Positions 1 to 7,033 of a stretch of 11,869 nt of DNA are shown here, piece by piece. The stretch is from NCBI GenBank assembly GCA_030606585.1, contig JAUWGD010000044.1:1-11869 (forward strand), read 5' to 3'. Position 1 is the stretch's first letter; the number at the start of each line of letters is the position of its first letter. The notes below the pieces were generated by a model. That model saw only the letters and a list, made by a program, of their open reading frames with translations, ran no database searches and was not told the DNA's origin. A program made the translations under genes and the position numbers. The DNA comes from Dehalococcoidales bacterium (lineage in GTDB: Bacteria > Chloroflexota > Dehalococcoidia > Dehalococcoidales > RBG-16-60-22).

Positions 1-219
1 CTGTCCTACCCTGACGGGAAGGATAAAGGTGGGAAAAGATATCTTAAAAAGGGGGTGGTATTCAGCTGGGAGCAAGATTAAGGGCTTCTCATCTAGCGAG
101 TATTAAAAAGCCTAGCGTGAACCTCAGATAAGAAGAATAGACTTGCTGACTAATTCTTCTTAAATGCTTTGCTTAACATTGATTGTCTTAGCTTCCCCTA
201 ATTTTTGTTGATCATCATA
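1..219. other. AT-rich stretch without a supportable gene
   Basis: I see no convincing gene here. Plus-strand frame 1 is open from the window edge to a TAA at 79-81 (26 codons, ending in a Trp-Glu-Gln-Asp tail), so it could be the end of a gene lying to the left, but it is too short to call. An AT-rich inverted repeat lies at 129-140 and 150-162 (arms of 12 and 13 bases with one bulged base, 9-base loop). It sits downstream of the minus-strand gene ending at 220, but no T-run follows on either strand, so I do not call it a terminator. Confidence 0.4.
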
Positions 220-441
220 TCATATAATTTTTTCAAGTAACTGGAATAAAAATCCGACTACTAACAAGATTAGACCTATTCTAGAAATCATTCGGTATTT
301 TTTCCCTTTTTTGATTTCGCCTTCATCTACTGATTCTAATGCTAAGTAACCCATTCCACTCTCCGATACCCTAGGAGGTAAACCAAAACGAAGAATTATT
401 ATTGCTCCAGCAAGATTTAAAGCCAATCCTATTATATCCAT
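220..441 (-). CDS. small two-helix membrane protein, function unknown
   Basis: A 73-residue protein I cannot assign to a function. It has a hydrophobic segment at about residues 2-18, a short polar middle with charged residues (EGEIKKGKK), and a second hydrophobic helix at about 54-70, so it is probably an inner-membrane hairpin protein. The reading frame is open further upstream to an ATG at 546, but I choose the ATG at 441: a strong AGGGGG Shine-Dalgarno (451-456) lies 9 bases upstream and a good promoter (482-510) sits just before it, inside the longer version. The gene stands alone and is AT-rich compared with the metVF/hydrogenase block, which hints at a different origin. It resembles in style the many short hypothetical proteins with a helix, a loop and a C-terminal glycine-rich helix. 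Confidence 0.6.
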   Translation of the reverse strand: MDIIGLALNLAGAIIILRFGLPPRVSESGMGYLALESVDEGEIKKGKKYRMISRIGLILLVVGFLFQLLEKII

Positions 442-481
442 AAAATTGTTCCCCCTAATTTTAATTGGCCAGCTGTCACAG

Positions 482-510
482 ATTCTACCAATAGACACAA
501 AAGAAATCAA
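482..510 (-). promoter_or_regulatory. sigma70-type promoter for the small membrane protein gene
   Basis: Read on the minus strand: TTGATT (505-510) as -35, a 17-base spacer, then TAGAAT (482-487) as -10, preceded by TGG, which makes an extended -10. Transcription would begin near 475, giving a leader of about 34 bases that carries the AGGGGG ribosome binding site at 451-456. The placement supports the start codon at 441 over the longer frame. Confidence 0.5.
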
Positions 511-556
511 AGCAGGCTGTATCAATCTCCTCAGGCAATGCGGCAAGAAGAGACCA

Positions 557-661
557 CGGCATGCACGCGTTTACCTCACTCATTGAGAAGACATAGACAA
601 AGTTCTACAGGACGTTAGATTCGTAGTTCAGGAACTCGTATATTTAGCCAAGCTTAAATAG
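557..661 (+). pseudogene. possible decayed C-terminus of a PLP-dependent enzyme
   Basis: Read in the frame starting at 557, the sequence gives RHARVYLTH, a stop (TGA, 584-586), then EDIDKVLQDVRFVVQEL and a short tail to TAG at 659-661. The pattern 'R-V-x-L-T-H-x-E-E-D-I-D-K-x-L' followed by an amphipathic helix is typical of the last ~40 residues of fold-type I PLP enzymes (cysteine desulfurase, alpha-oxoamine synthase and aminotransferase families). The frame is open upstream, but I recognise nothing conserved there and see no start. This may be a remnant left by rearrangement, or chance. The tail length is right for the family, but the evidence is one short motif. Confidence 0.22.
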
Positions 662-700
662 TTATTCCCGAAATTCGTGACTAACTGCGTTGTTATGTTA

Positions 701-742
701 TAAAAAAATCCCCGGCGCCTGAGTTACAAACACCGGGGATTT
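701..742 (-). terminator. rho-independent terminator after metF
   Basis: The arms AAATCCCCGG (706-715) and CCGGGGATTT (733-742) pair perfectly around a 17-base loop. On the minus strand the second arm is followed directly by a run of seven T residues (702-708 on the plus strand is A), as expected for an intrinsic terminator. It lies about 20 bases after the metF stop codon and marks the end of the hydrogenase-metVF operon. Confidence 0.85.
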
Positions 743-761
743 ATATTATTCTAAAATTTTC

Positions 762-1637
762 CTAAAGCCCGGCAGCCTGGATGATTTCCGGCACCCTCTT
801 CTCCCAGCCGATGGCCATGATATGCACGCCCTGGCAGAGAGGCTTCAGCTGCTTGATAAGGTCGGCGGCAATCTGTATGCCGGTGGCCGCCTTTTCCGTG
901 GCGTCGGTCATCTGCTGAATCAGCTCATCGGGCACCATAACGCCGGCGACGTTATTGTTCATATACCTGGCCATACCGGCGGACTTCAGGGGGATAACGC
1001 CGGCCAGGATGGGCACGTTGAATTTCTCCACCCTCTTCATGAACTTGGCGAAGCTGTCAGCGTCATAGACCGCCTGGGTCTGTATGAACCTGGCTCCGGC
1101 GGCAATCTTTCTCTCCAGCTTGGCAATCTGCAACTCCATGGAGGCTTCGGTGTCCGATTCCACTTTAACCACCGCGCCGGGGAAGAAAGAAGGCTTGCCC
1201 TGAAGCTCGTTGCCGTTGATATCGGTGCCGTTGTTCAACTTGCTGATGGTCTGCAACAACGTCACGGAATCCAGGTCGTAAACAGCCTTGGCTTCTGGGT
1301 GGTCGCCGAGCTGCGGCAGGTCGCCGGTAATAGCCAGGACATTTTTGATGCCCATTACCCAGGCACTTAAAAGGTCGGACTGCAAAGCGATGCGATTACG
1401 GTCGCGGCAGACCGTCTGGTAGATGGGCTCCAGTCCTTTCTGTATCAGTATCTGCGAGGTCACCAGAGAGCCCAGCCGCATGACGGAACTCTGCTGGTCG
1501 GTGACATTGGCGGCATCCACCTTGCCCTTGAGAAGCTCCGCGTTTTCCTCGACTTCGTGAATGTCGGTTCCCTTCAGCGGGCCGACCTCACAGGTGATAA
1601 CAAACTTTCCCGACTCCAGTTTTGATTGAAGGCTCAC
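762..1637 (-). CDS. metF: methylenetetrahydrofolate reductase, MetF subunit
   Basis: The flavin TIM-barrel subunit (291 aa, usual length) of 5,10-methylene-THF reductase, which interconverts methylene-THF and methyl-THF in the methyl branch of the Wood-Ljungdahl pathway and in methionine synthesis. Visible family landmarks are the N-terminal strand with Glu17 (TCEVGP, matching the catalytic Glu of E. coli MetF), the CRDRN segment at 77-81 that follows the first folate-binding region, ITGDLP at 103-108 with the flavin-modulating Asp106, and the FIQTQAVYD stretch near 184-192. The start is GTG at 1637, because the metV stop overlaps it by one base (TAGTG) and a GGAGGTG ribosome binding site lies inside the metV tail, 8 bases upstream. 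No NADH-binding region is evident beyond the barrel. Together with the upstream metV this is the MetVF form, in which the partner supplies Fe-S centres and the electron donor may not be NAD(P)H. Confidence 0.93.
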   Translation of the reverse strand: MSLQSKLESGKFVITCEVGPLKGTDIHEVEENAELLKGKVDAANVTDQQSSVMRLGSLVTSQILIQKGLEPIYQTVCRDRNRIALQSDLLSAWVMGIKNVLAITGDLPQLGDHPEAKAVYDLDSVTLLQTISKLNNGTDINGNELQGKPSFFPGAVVKVESDTEASMELQIAKLERKIAAGARFIQTQAVYDADSFAKFMKRVEKFNVPILAGVIPLKSAGMARYMNNNVAGVMVPDELIQQMTDATEKAATGIQIAADLIKQLKPLCQGVHIMAIGWEKRVPEIIQAAGL

Positions 1638-2323
1638 TATGTTTTCACCTCCTTATCAGACTGCTCCAGCGCGTAGCGCGAGGTGGCCAGCATCTCCGGT
1701 CGGGCCATCAACTTGTTATGGTCCAGCGGGTCGATGAAAACCTTCAGTTTATCGAGCTGACCTTTCGATTTCAAACGGTTGTAGATAAGCTCCCAGCCGC
1801 AATCACGTTCAGGTGAAAGCTCGCACTTCCCGTTGGACGCTCCACCGCAGGCACCACTGACAAGGCTCTTGGTGCAGGCGGTAATGGGACAGATGCCGCC
1901 GGTATAGTCCAGCAGGCACTGGCCGCACTCCTGGCAACGTTCGCTGCCCCGCCACTCGCCGCGGCTGCCTCCCAGGTTAACGGTATTGCAGGCCGGATGG
2001 CAGACCTTGTTCACCGAGGCCGCCACCGCCTGGATGCCGATACCGCAGGTCATCACCAGTATCGAATCGGCGGCCGCTACCTGGTCGACTCTACCCCTCA
2101 GGCCCGACTTGACCAGGGCTTTTTCGCAAAGGAAATCGATAACCTTGGTCCCGGTCACCTTCTTTCCGGCTTCTTCAAGCTTTGTCTTCATTTCTTCTAC
2201 CTGGACGGGGCCACCGCTGCCCGAAGACTGAGCGCAGCCGTCGCAGCCCAGTATAAAGACGCTTTTCTCCCCGTCGAGATAGCCCAGGATTTCTTCAAAC
2301 GGCTTTTGTTCTGATAAAATCAT
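1637..2323 (-). CDS. metV: MetV, cysteine-rich Fe-S partner of MetF
   Basis: A 228-residue protein of the family annotated as the 'methylenetetrahydrofolate reductase C-terminal zinc-finger' domain, known as MetV in acetogens, where it binds Fe-S and forms a complex with MetF. It has 14 cysteines: C27 and C30 (GCDGC), C66, C93, C108, C112, then a dense cluster with C130, C133, C136 and C145, followed by C150, C159, C167 and C175. The C130-x2-C133-x2-C136-x8-C145P spacing looks like a cubane cluster site. Its job is presumably to bring electrons to the MetF flavin. It starts at ATG 2323 with AAGGAGG just upstream. The hydrogenase large-subunit stop lies only 17 bases before the start, so metV, metF and the hydrogenase genes are almost certainly cotranscribed. 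No membrane segment or signal peptide is seen. Confidence 0.9.
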   Translation of the reverse strand: MILSEQKPFEEILGYLDGEKSVFILGCDGCAQSSGSGGPVQVEEMKTKLEEAGKKVTGTKVIDFLCEKALVKSGLRGRVDQVAAADSILVMTCGIGIQAVAASVNKVCHPACNTVNLGGSRGEWRGSERCQECGQCLLDYTGGICPITACTKSLVSGACGGASNGKCELSPERDCGWELIYNRLKSKGQLDKLKVFIDPLDHNKLMARPEMLATSRYALEQSDKEVKT

Positions 2324-2340
2324 CTCTCCTCCTTAAAAGG

Positions 2341-3900
2341 CTACACTACCCTGAACTGACCAAGGTCTCGACCTTTAGGTGTCACCACATGGATGGAGCA
2401 TGCCATGCAGGGGTCAAAAGAGCGAATGATACGCACGATTTCAAAGGGGTTTTTCTCGTCCTTGACCTTCGTGCCGACGAGGGCCTGCTCGATAGGCCCG
2501 TTCTGTCCTTTATCATCCATCGGGCCCACGTTCCAGGTGGTGGGCACGACGCATTGGTAGTTGGCAATCTTTTTATCCTTTATCTCTATCCAGTGCCCCA
2601 GAGCGCCGCGGGCGGCTTCGGTAAGTCCCATGCCCATGGCTTCATCGGGCATTTCATACTCGACATAGGCCGGTTCGCCCGGCTTGAGCTGCAGCGCCCA
2701 GCCTTCCAGCGAATCGGCGATAAACTTGGCGGAAAGCGCCCGCGTCAGGTGACGCCCCAGCACAGAGAACAGCACCGAAGCCGGTGCCTTCAGCGCACTT
2801 AAAGCCCCGTCTACCATTTCTTTCATGGCGGGGTCGCCGTTGGCATAGGTAACGGCCACCCTGGCCAGCGGACCGACCTCGTAGACCTTGCCGTCGTAGC
2901 GCGGTGACTTCGTCCAGGAATAGGCGTCTTTCTTACCGTACTGCGGCTTGGTGTCTCCCTGCGACGGATGAAGTCCTGTTGTCGAATCTTCGTACCAGGA
3001 GTGCCGGACATACTCGGCTATCTTGTTCGCATCCAGCCCGCCGGGCTTGAGGTCTGCGGAGACGGTGCCCTGTTTGAAGAGCCTTTTACGGGTGGAATAG
3101 TCCGGGCTGCTGCCGTCAAGGTCGTACATGCCGTACGAAAGCAGGTTCTTGCAGCCGACGCCGATTTCCGCGTAGTCGGCATAAGCGCCGGCCACCGCCA
3201 TCACATCGGGGATATAGACATTATTAATAAAATCCTGAAGGATTTTTATCTTCCAGATATAGGCCATGATATTATCGGGTGTGGGAGTGCTGGTCACGCC
3301 GCCGGGGACAACCCCCACGCTGTGTGGTACTTTGCCGCTGAAGATGCTGACCGCCTCGTGACCGATACGCCGGATTTCCAGCGCCTTCACGTAGTGGGCG
3401 ACGGCCTGCTGGTTGACCTCCGGGGGCAGGCGGTAATCGCCTTCGTAGCGAGGTAAAAACGGCCCCAGCTCGCCGCGGGCGATGAAGTCCTTAACCGAGT
3501 TAAGCTGAGAATCGTTACCCTCGTACTTAGCGACATCGGCCACATTCACGTAGTCCAGAGCGGCCAGGTGGTAGAAGTGGAGAACGTGGTCCTGGGCGAC
3601 GTGCGCCCCCTGAATCAGGTTGCGAATTATCCGTCCGTTATCCGGTATCTTATCGGCGATGCCGAAAGCGCTATCGAGGCTTAATGTAGCTGCGATAGCG
3701 TGCGACTGCGGGCAGACACCGCAAATACGCTGGGTAATTACCTGGGCATCCCTGGGGTCGCGTCCCCGCAGGATAATCTCAAATCCACGGAAGAGGTTGC
3801 CGACAGTCCGGGCTTCCTTGACCTCCCCGTTTTCAACGACGCATTCGACCTTGAGGTGCCCCTCAATTCTGGTGACGGGGTCTATAACTATCTTGCCCAT
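2341..3900 (-). CDS. [NiFe] hydrogenase large (catalytic) subunit
   Basis: The 519-residue catalytic subunit that holds the NiFe(CN)2CO site for H2 oxidation or evolution. The L1 motif RICGVC places Ni ligands at C60 and C63, with H67 in the usual position; the L2 motif DPCMACSIH gives C498 and C501. The conserved N-terminal RIEGHL carries the proton-transfer Glu13. Fifteen residues follow His504, so the protein needs the usual C-terminal cleavage by a HyaD/HybD-type endopeptidase, which is not encoded in this window. The fourth ligand codon is TGC, not TGA, so this is a Cys and not a selenocysteine enzyme. Length and motifs fit the full-length dimeric hydrogenases (group 1/2 style) rather than group 3 or 4. 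The start is ATG 3900, overlapping the small-subunit stop by one base, with GGAGGAG upstream. Confidence 0.95.
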   Translation of the reverse strand: MGKIVIDPVTRIEGHLKVECVVENGEVKEARTVGNLFRGFEIILRGRDPRDAQVITQRICGVCPQSHAIAATLSLDSAFGIADKIPDNGRIIRNLIQGAHVAQDHVLHFYHLAALDYVNVADVAKYEGNDSQLNSVKDFIARGELGPFLPRYEGDYRLPPEVNQQAVAHYVKALEIRRIGHEAVSIFSGKVPHSVGVVPGGVTSTPTPDNIMAYIWKIKILQDFINNVYIPDVMAVAGAYADYAEIGVGCKNLLSYGMYDLDGSSPDYSTRKRLFKQGTVSADLKPGGLDANKIAEYVRHSWYEDSTTGLHPSQGDTKPQYGKKDAYSWTKSPRYDGKVYEVGPLARVAVTYANGDPAMKEMVDGALSALKAPASVLFSVLGRHLTRALSAKFIADSLEGWALQLKPGEPAYVEYEMPDEAMGMGLTEAARGALGHWIEIKDKKIANYQCVVPTTWNVGPMDDKGQNGPIEQALVGTKVKDEKNPFEIVRIIRSFDPCMACSIHVVTPKGRDLGQFRVV

Positions 3901-4790
3901 TACTTCTCCTCCTTGCTGGCCCAGTAAGCACCGATGACGGGCAGGTCAACGTCAACGAGTTTCTCGTAGAAGGGTGCTGTCTGGTCGGGGAATTCCGGCT
4001 GGGTACAGCCGTTGCACGGCGCGCCGGCACCGATAACCCAGTTCGTGCCGCTGTTCCACCTTCTCAAAGGACAGTCGGCATAGGTTATGGGGCCCTTGCA
4101 GCCGAGTTCATAGAGACAGCCCTCGTCGCCGAATTTCTTGGCGAATTTGCCTTCGTCGAAATAGGCGCGGCGCGGGCAGTTCTCATGAATCAGCTTGCCG
4201 TAGAAAGCCTTGGGCCGGAGCAGGTCGTCGAGGTCATCGGCCGTGGGCAGACCGCTCAGGATAACGCTGGCTAACGTCCCCACGAACCAGTCGGGGTGCG
4301 GGGGACAGCCGGGAATATTTATCAACGGTTTTTCGATTCCGGCGGATTCGAGGACTTTACTTATCGGCTGGGCGTTGGTGGGATTCGGTTTGGCCGCCGG
4401 GATGCCGCCGAACGCGGCGCAGGTGCCCAGGGCAATAACGGCCAGAGCATCCTGGGCCAGCTCCGTCACCCTCTGAATCATGGTGACCGGTTTGCCGTCC
4501 CGTTCGCCGATTGCACCGTAAACGGCATCGGTCGCCATGGGAACAGCCCCGTCAACCACCAGGATATATTCGCCCTTCTTCTGCTCGGCCGTATCCTCCA
4601 TCACCTCGATTGCCATTTCCCCGGCGGCAGCCATTATCACCGGGTGAAACCTGAGGTTGACGTGCACGCCGGGAGCTATCTGGTCTATGAGCACGTTTTT
4701 AATGGTAGGGCTGGCGACATTCAGAAGCGATACGGCACAGCCGCTACAACCGGCTGTTTGCAGATATACAACTGGGAGTTCCTTAACCAT
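3900..4790 (-). CDS. [NiFe] hydrogenase small (Fe-S) subunit, no Tat signal
   Basis: The 296-residue electron-transfer subunit. Proximal cluster ligands are C15, C18, C124 and C162. Distal ligands are H202, C205, C225 and C231. Medial ligands are C240, C259 and C262 in the order typical of three-cluster hydrogenases. The N-terminus begins directly with the first beta strand: there is no twin-arginine signal peptide, and no C-terminal membrane helix (it ends ASKEEK). The enzyme should therefore be cytoplasmic and soluble. The stretch GCSGCAVSLLN, followed by the FHPVIMAA region, recalls small subunits of the group 1a/[NiFeSe] type, although those are usually exported. I choose ATG 4790 rather than the upstream TTG at 4799, because the AGGAG site abuts that TTG but lies 9 bases from the ATG. 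This is the first gene of the hydSL-metVF operon. Confidence 0.92.
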   Translation of the reverse strand: MVKELPVVYLQTAGCSGCAVSLLNVASPTIKNVLIDQIAPGVHVNLRFHPVIMAAAGEMAIEVMEDTAEQKKGEYILVVDGAVPMATDAVYGAIGERDGKPVTMIQRVTELAQDALAVIALGTCAAFGGIPAAKPNPTNAQPISKVLESAGIEKPLINIPGCPPHPDWFVGTLASVILSGLPTADDLDDLLRPKAFYGKLIHENCPRRAYFDEGKFAKKFGDEGCLYELGCKGPITYADCPLRRWNSGTNWVIGAGAPCNGCTQPEFPDQTAPFYEKLVDVDLPVIGAYWASKEEK

Positions 4791-5029
4791 CAAGTCCAAC
4801 TCCTTTCTGAGTTATCTCAATATTTGAGCGTCAGGATATACAAATAATCGACGCGGGAAATCCGTAACCCGATACAGGACGGTTTATGAATACGCTAATG
4901 AAATCCAATATGTACCAGGCTCCATCTAGTACGTGGTTCTATTAAAACGGTCAATATCTTTGAATGTGATTTGTCCCTATTATTATACTACTTTCTAAAC
5001 GCTTTGGCTATAACTCCCACTGTAATTGT
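4791..5029 (-). promoter_or_regulatory. leader and probable promoter region of the hydrogenase-metVF operon
   Basis: A 239-base AT-rich gap between the membrane oxidoreductase stop and the hydrogenase. On the minus strand a perfect TATAAT lies at 4982-4987, but no good -35 stands 16-18 bases before it. A second candidate is TTGACC at about 4951-4956, with a poor -10 (TACTAG) 17 bases on. A 13-base palindrome, CTCAA-TAT-TTGAG, lies at 4816-4828, some 25 bases before the start codon, where it could be an operator. I see no convincing intrinsic terminator for the upstream gene, so read-through is possible. Confidence 0.35.
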
Positions 5030-7000
5030 CTATTCCGAAAGCGCCTTCGCCACGATTTCGGCCAGGTCCAGCACCCGTACTTCTTCAGCCGCGTCTTTGT
5101 CTTTCAACCCGTCGTCAAACATGGTCATGCAGTAAGGACAGCAGACGCAAATTGTCTCCGCCTTCTTTTCCAGGGCTTCCTCCACGCGGGCGACATTAAT
5201 AAGCGTACCTTCATGCTCTTCCATCCACATGCGTCCGCCACCGGCGCCGCAGCAGAATGCTTTGTCGCGGTTGCGCTCCATCTCGGTAGGTGCTTTACCC
5301 GTGGCCGCCGCGACCACCTGACGGGGTGCATCGTAGATGAGGTTATATCTTCCCAGATAGCATGAATCGTGGAAGACCACGTTGCCCAGGTCGCCGGAAG
5401 CGTTCAGCTTGAGCTTACCCTCTTTAATCAGACTATTGATGAACTCCGTGTGATGGACTACTTCCAGGTCGGCCCCGTATTGCTTGTAATCGTTCTTCAG
5501 GGTACTGTAGCAGTGCGGGCACTGCGTGATAATTTTCTTAATACCCTTCTCTTCAAACATCTTGATATTTTCCCTGGCCATGTTATCAAAGACATACTCG
5601 TTGCCGAGTCGGCGCAGGCTCTCTCCGCAGCATAATTCATCCCTCCCCAGGGTACCCCAGGATACGCCGCCGGCATCAAGGATTTTAACCACGGACAACG
5701 TTGTATGACGGTTCCGCGCGTCGAAAGCGCCGGCGCAGCCGATATAGAACAGGTACTCGGTCTTGCCGGCCTCGAAAGGCTGTACGTTAATATCCGCCGC
5801 CCACTTGGTACGCTCCGCGGGGGCGATGCCCCAGGGATTGCTGCGCTGTTCCATGTTCTCGAAGAGCGTCAGCAGTTCCTCCGGGAATTTTGCCTTCATT
5901 TCCACCAGGTTCCGGCGCATGTCAACGATTCTGGGCACGTGCTCGATAAATACCGGGCAGACTTCCATGCAGGCGCCGCAGGTGGTGCACTCCCAGAGGA
6001 CCTCCTCGGAGACGCTGCCTTCACCGTCGCCACCGATTAAGGGCAATACTTCACCGCCATCCCCGGGGCCGTTTTTCAGTAGATTCACTTTAATATCATG
6101 TATAAGCAGCCTCGGCTCCAGCGGCTTACCGGTGAAAGTAGCCGGGCAGACATCCGAGCAGCGCCCGCATTCGGTGCAGGCATAAGAATCGAATAGTCCC
6201 TTCCAGGGAAACTGCTCCACCTGCCCGACGCCGAAGGTATTTTCTCTGGCGAACTCTTCCCGGGACTGTGTCTTTATTTTCTCCAGGCTCTTAAAAAAGC
6301 AGTTGGGGATGGAGGCGAGGACATGCATGTGCTTGCTGTACGGCAGGTAGTTTAGGAAAGACAGCAGAACGACCGCATGAATCCACCAGAAAACATTCGC
6401 GGCCGTTTCCAGGCTCCCCACCGAAGCCCCCGAAGGAATAATGGAAGCCCCGAAATTCGATATGAACATATAGTCCGCCGCCCTCTCCGTGCCCCGGGCG
6501 ATTTCACTGGCGTGCATGCCGAAGAATGCAATCATCAGGAAACCCACCATTCCGAGGATAATAAAGGCATCACGGCTCCTGGCTTCTGTGTGGGGCGGCG
6601 GGAAAGTCAGACGGCGGATAACGGCTAAAATCACCGAAAGCAAAGCAAGCACGGACACGATATCGAAAATACAGGCCAGCGTAAAGTAGGCGCCGTCCGG
6701 CAAACGCGAGTAACTGATGACATCCGGCGCGAGGCCGTTGAGCAGGAACTCGGCGTTGGCGATTAACAACACCATGAAGGCCCAGAAAAGCACGAAGTGG
6801 TTTATACCGAACGGCTTGCTGACCACACGCCTCTGGCCGAAGGCGTAAAACAGCATGTTCCAGAATCGCTTATGGACAGCATCGAATCGATTGTCCGGAC
6901 GGCCCTTCAGAACGAGGCCGAAACGCCGGTAGCAACTCCAGCTAAAGAACAATATAGCCGCTGCGAAAACAACGATAAACGCAATTACATCTGACGTCAA
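5030..7000 (-). CDS. membrane Fe-S/heme oxidoreductase, EMO-type (ETF:menaquinone)
   Basis: A 656-residue fusion protein. The N-terminus has about five membrane helices (near 4-24, 66-88, 105-129, 145-165, 202-220) like the nitrate-reductase gamma/cytochrome b fold, with candidate heme histidines H68, H163, H208 and H224/H226. A dicluster ferredoxin region follows (C275, C278, C281, C285 and C338, C341, C344, C348). Then come two CCG domains of the HdrB/GlpC kind (C422, C457, C458, C494, C497 and C547, C583, C584, C621, C624). Proteins of this build beside etfAB have been described as ETF:(methyl)menaquinone oxidoreductases in syntrophic fatty-acid oxidisers, passing ETF electrons to the quinone pool. 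The start is TTG at 7000, the only start that keeps the first helix whole, with AAGGA 10 bases upstream. An HdrDE-like disulfide reductase activity is the alternative, but the etfAB neighbour argues for the ETF role. Confidence 0.85.
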   Translation of the reverse strand: MTSDVIAFIVVFAAAILFFSWSCYRRFGLVLKGRPDNRFDAVHKRFWNMLFYAFGQRRVVSKPFGINHFVLFWAFMVLLIANAEFLLNGLAPDVISYSRLPDGAYFTLACIFDIVSVLALLSVILAVIRRLTFPPPHTEARSRDAFIILGMVGFLMIAFFGMHASEIARGTERAADYMFISNFGASIIPSGASVGSLETAANVFWWIHAVVLLSFLNYLPYSKHMHVLASIPNCFFKSLEKIKTQSREEFARENTFGVGQVEQFPWKGLFDSYACTECGRCSDVCPATFTGKPLEPRLLIHDIKVNLLKNGPGDGGEVLPLIGGDGEGSVSEEVLWECTTCGACMEVCPVFIEHVPRIVDMRRNLVEMKAKFPEELLTLFENMEQRSNPWGIAPAERTKWAADINVQPFEAGKTEYLFYIGCAGAFDARNRHTTLSVVKILDAGGVSWGTLGRDELCCGESLRRLGNEYVFDNMARENIKMFEEKGIKKIITQCPHCYSTLKNDYKQYGADLEVVHHTEFINSLIKEGKLKLNASGDLGNVVFHDSCYLGRYNLIYDAPRQVVAAATGKAPTEMERNRDKAFCCGAGGGRMWMEEHEGTLINVARVEEALEKKAETICVCCPYCMTMFDDGLKDKDAAEEVRVLDLAEIVAKALSE

Positions 7001-7033
7001 AATAATTTATTCCTTATCTATAATTATTAATAA

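Noticed and set aside
129..162. Inverted repeat as terminator for the small membrane protein gene
   Set aside because: It is AT-rich, has a bulge, lies about 60 bases past the stop and has no T-tract.
442..546. N-terminal extension of the small membrane protein to ATG 546
   Set aside because: The internal ATG 441 has a much better ribosome binding site, and the promoter lies within the extension.
822..1370. 182-codon plus-strand open frame opposite metF
   Set aside because: It is antisense to a clear metF, has no recognisable domain and no ribosome binding site; it is a shadow of the GC-rich codon pattern.
2389..2405. Selenocysteine at the hydrogenase L2 motif, suggested by [NiFeSe]-like small-subunit motifs
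   Set aside because: Both L2 ligand codons are TGC, and no in-frame TGA is present.
2968..3456. 162-codon plus-strand open frame opposite the hydrogenase large subunit
   Set aside because: It lies wholly within a gene with diagnostic NiFe motifs, and its translation resembles no family.
4791..4799. TTG start at 4799 for the hydrogenase small subunit
   Set aside because: The AGGAG site touches this codon with no spacing; ATG 4790 has a normal 9-base spacing.
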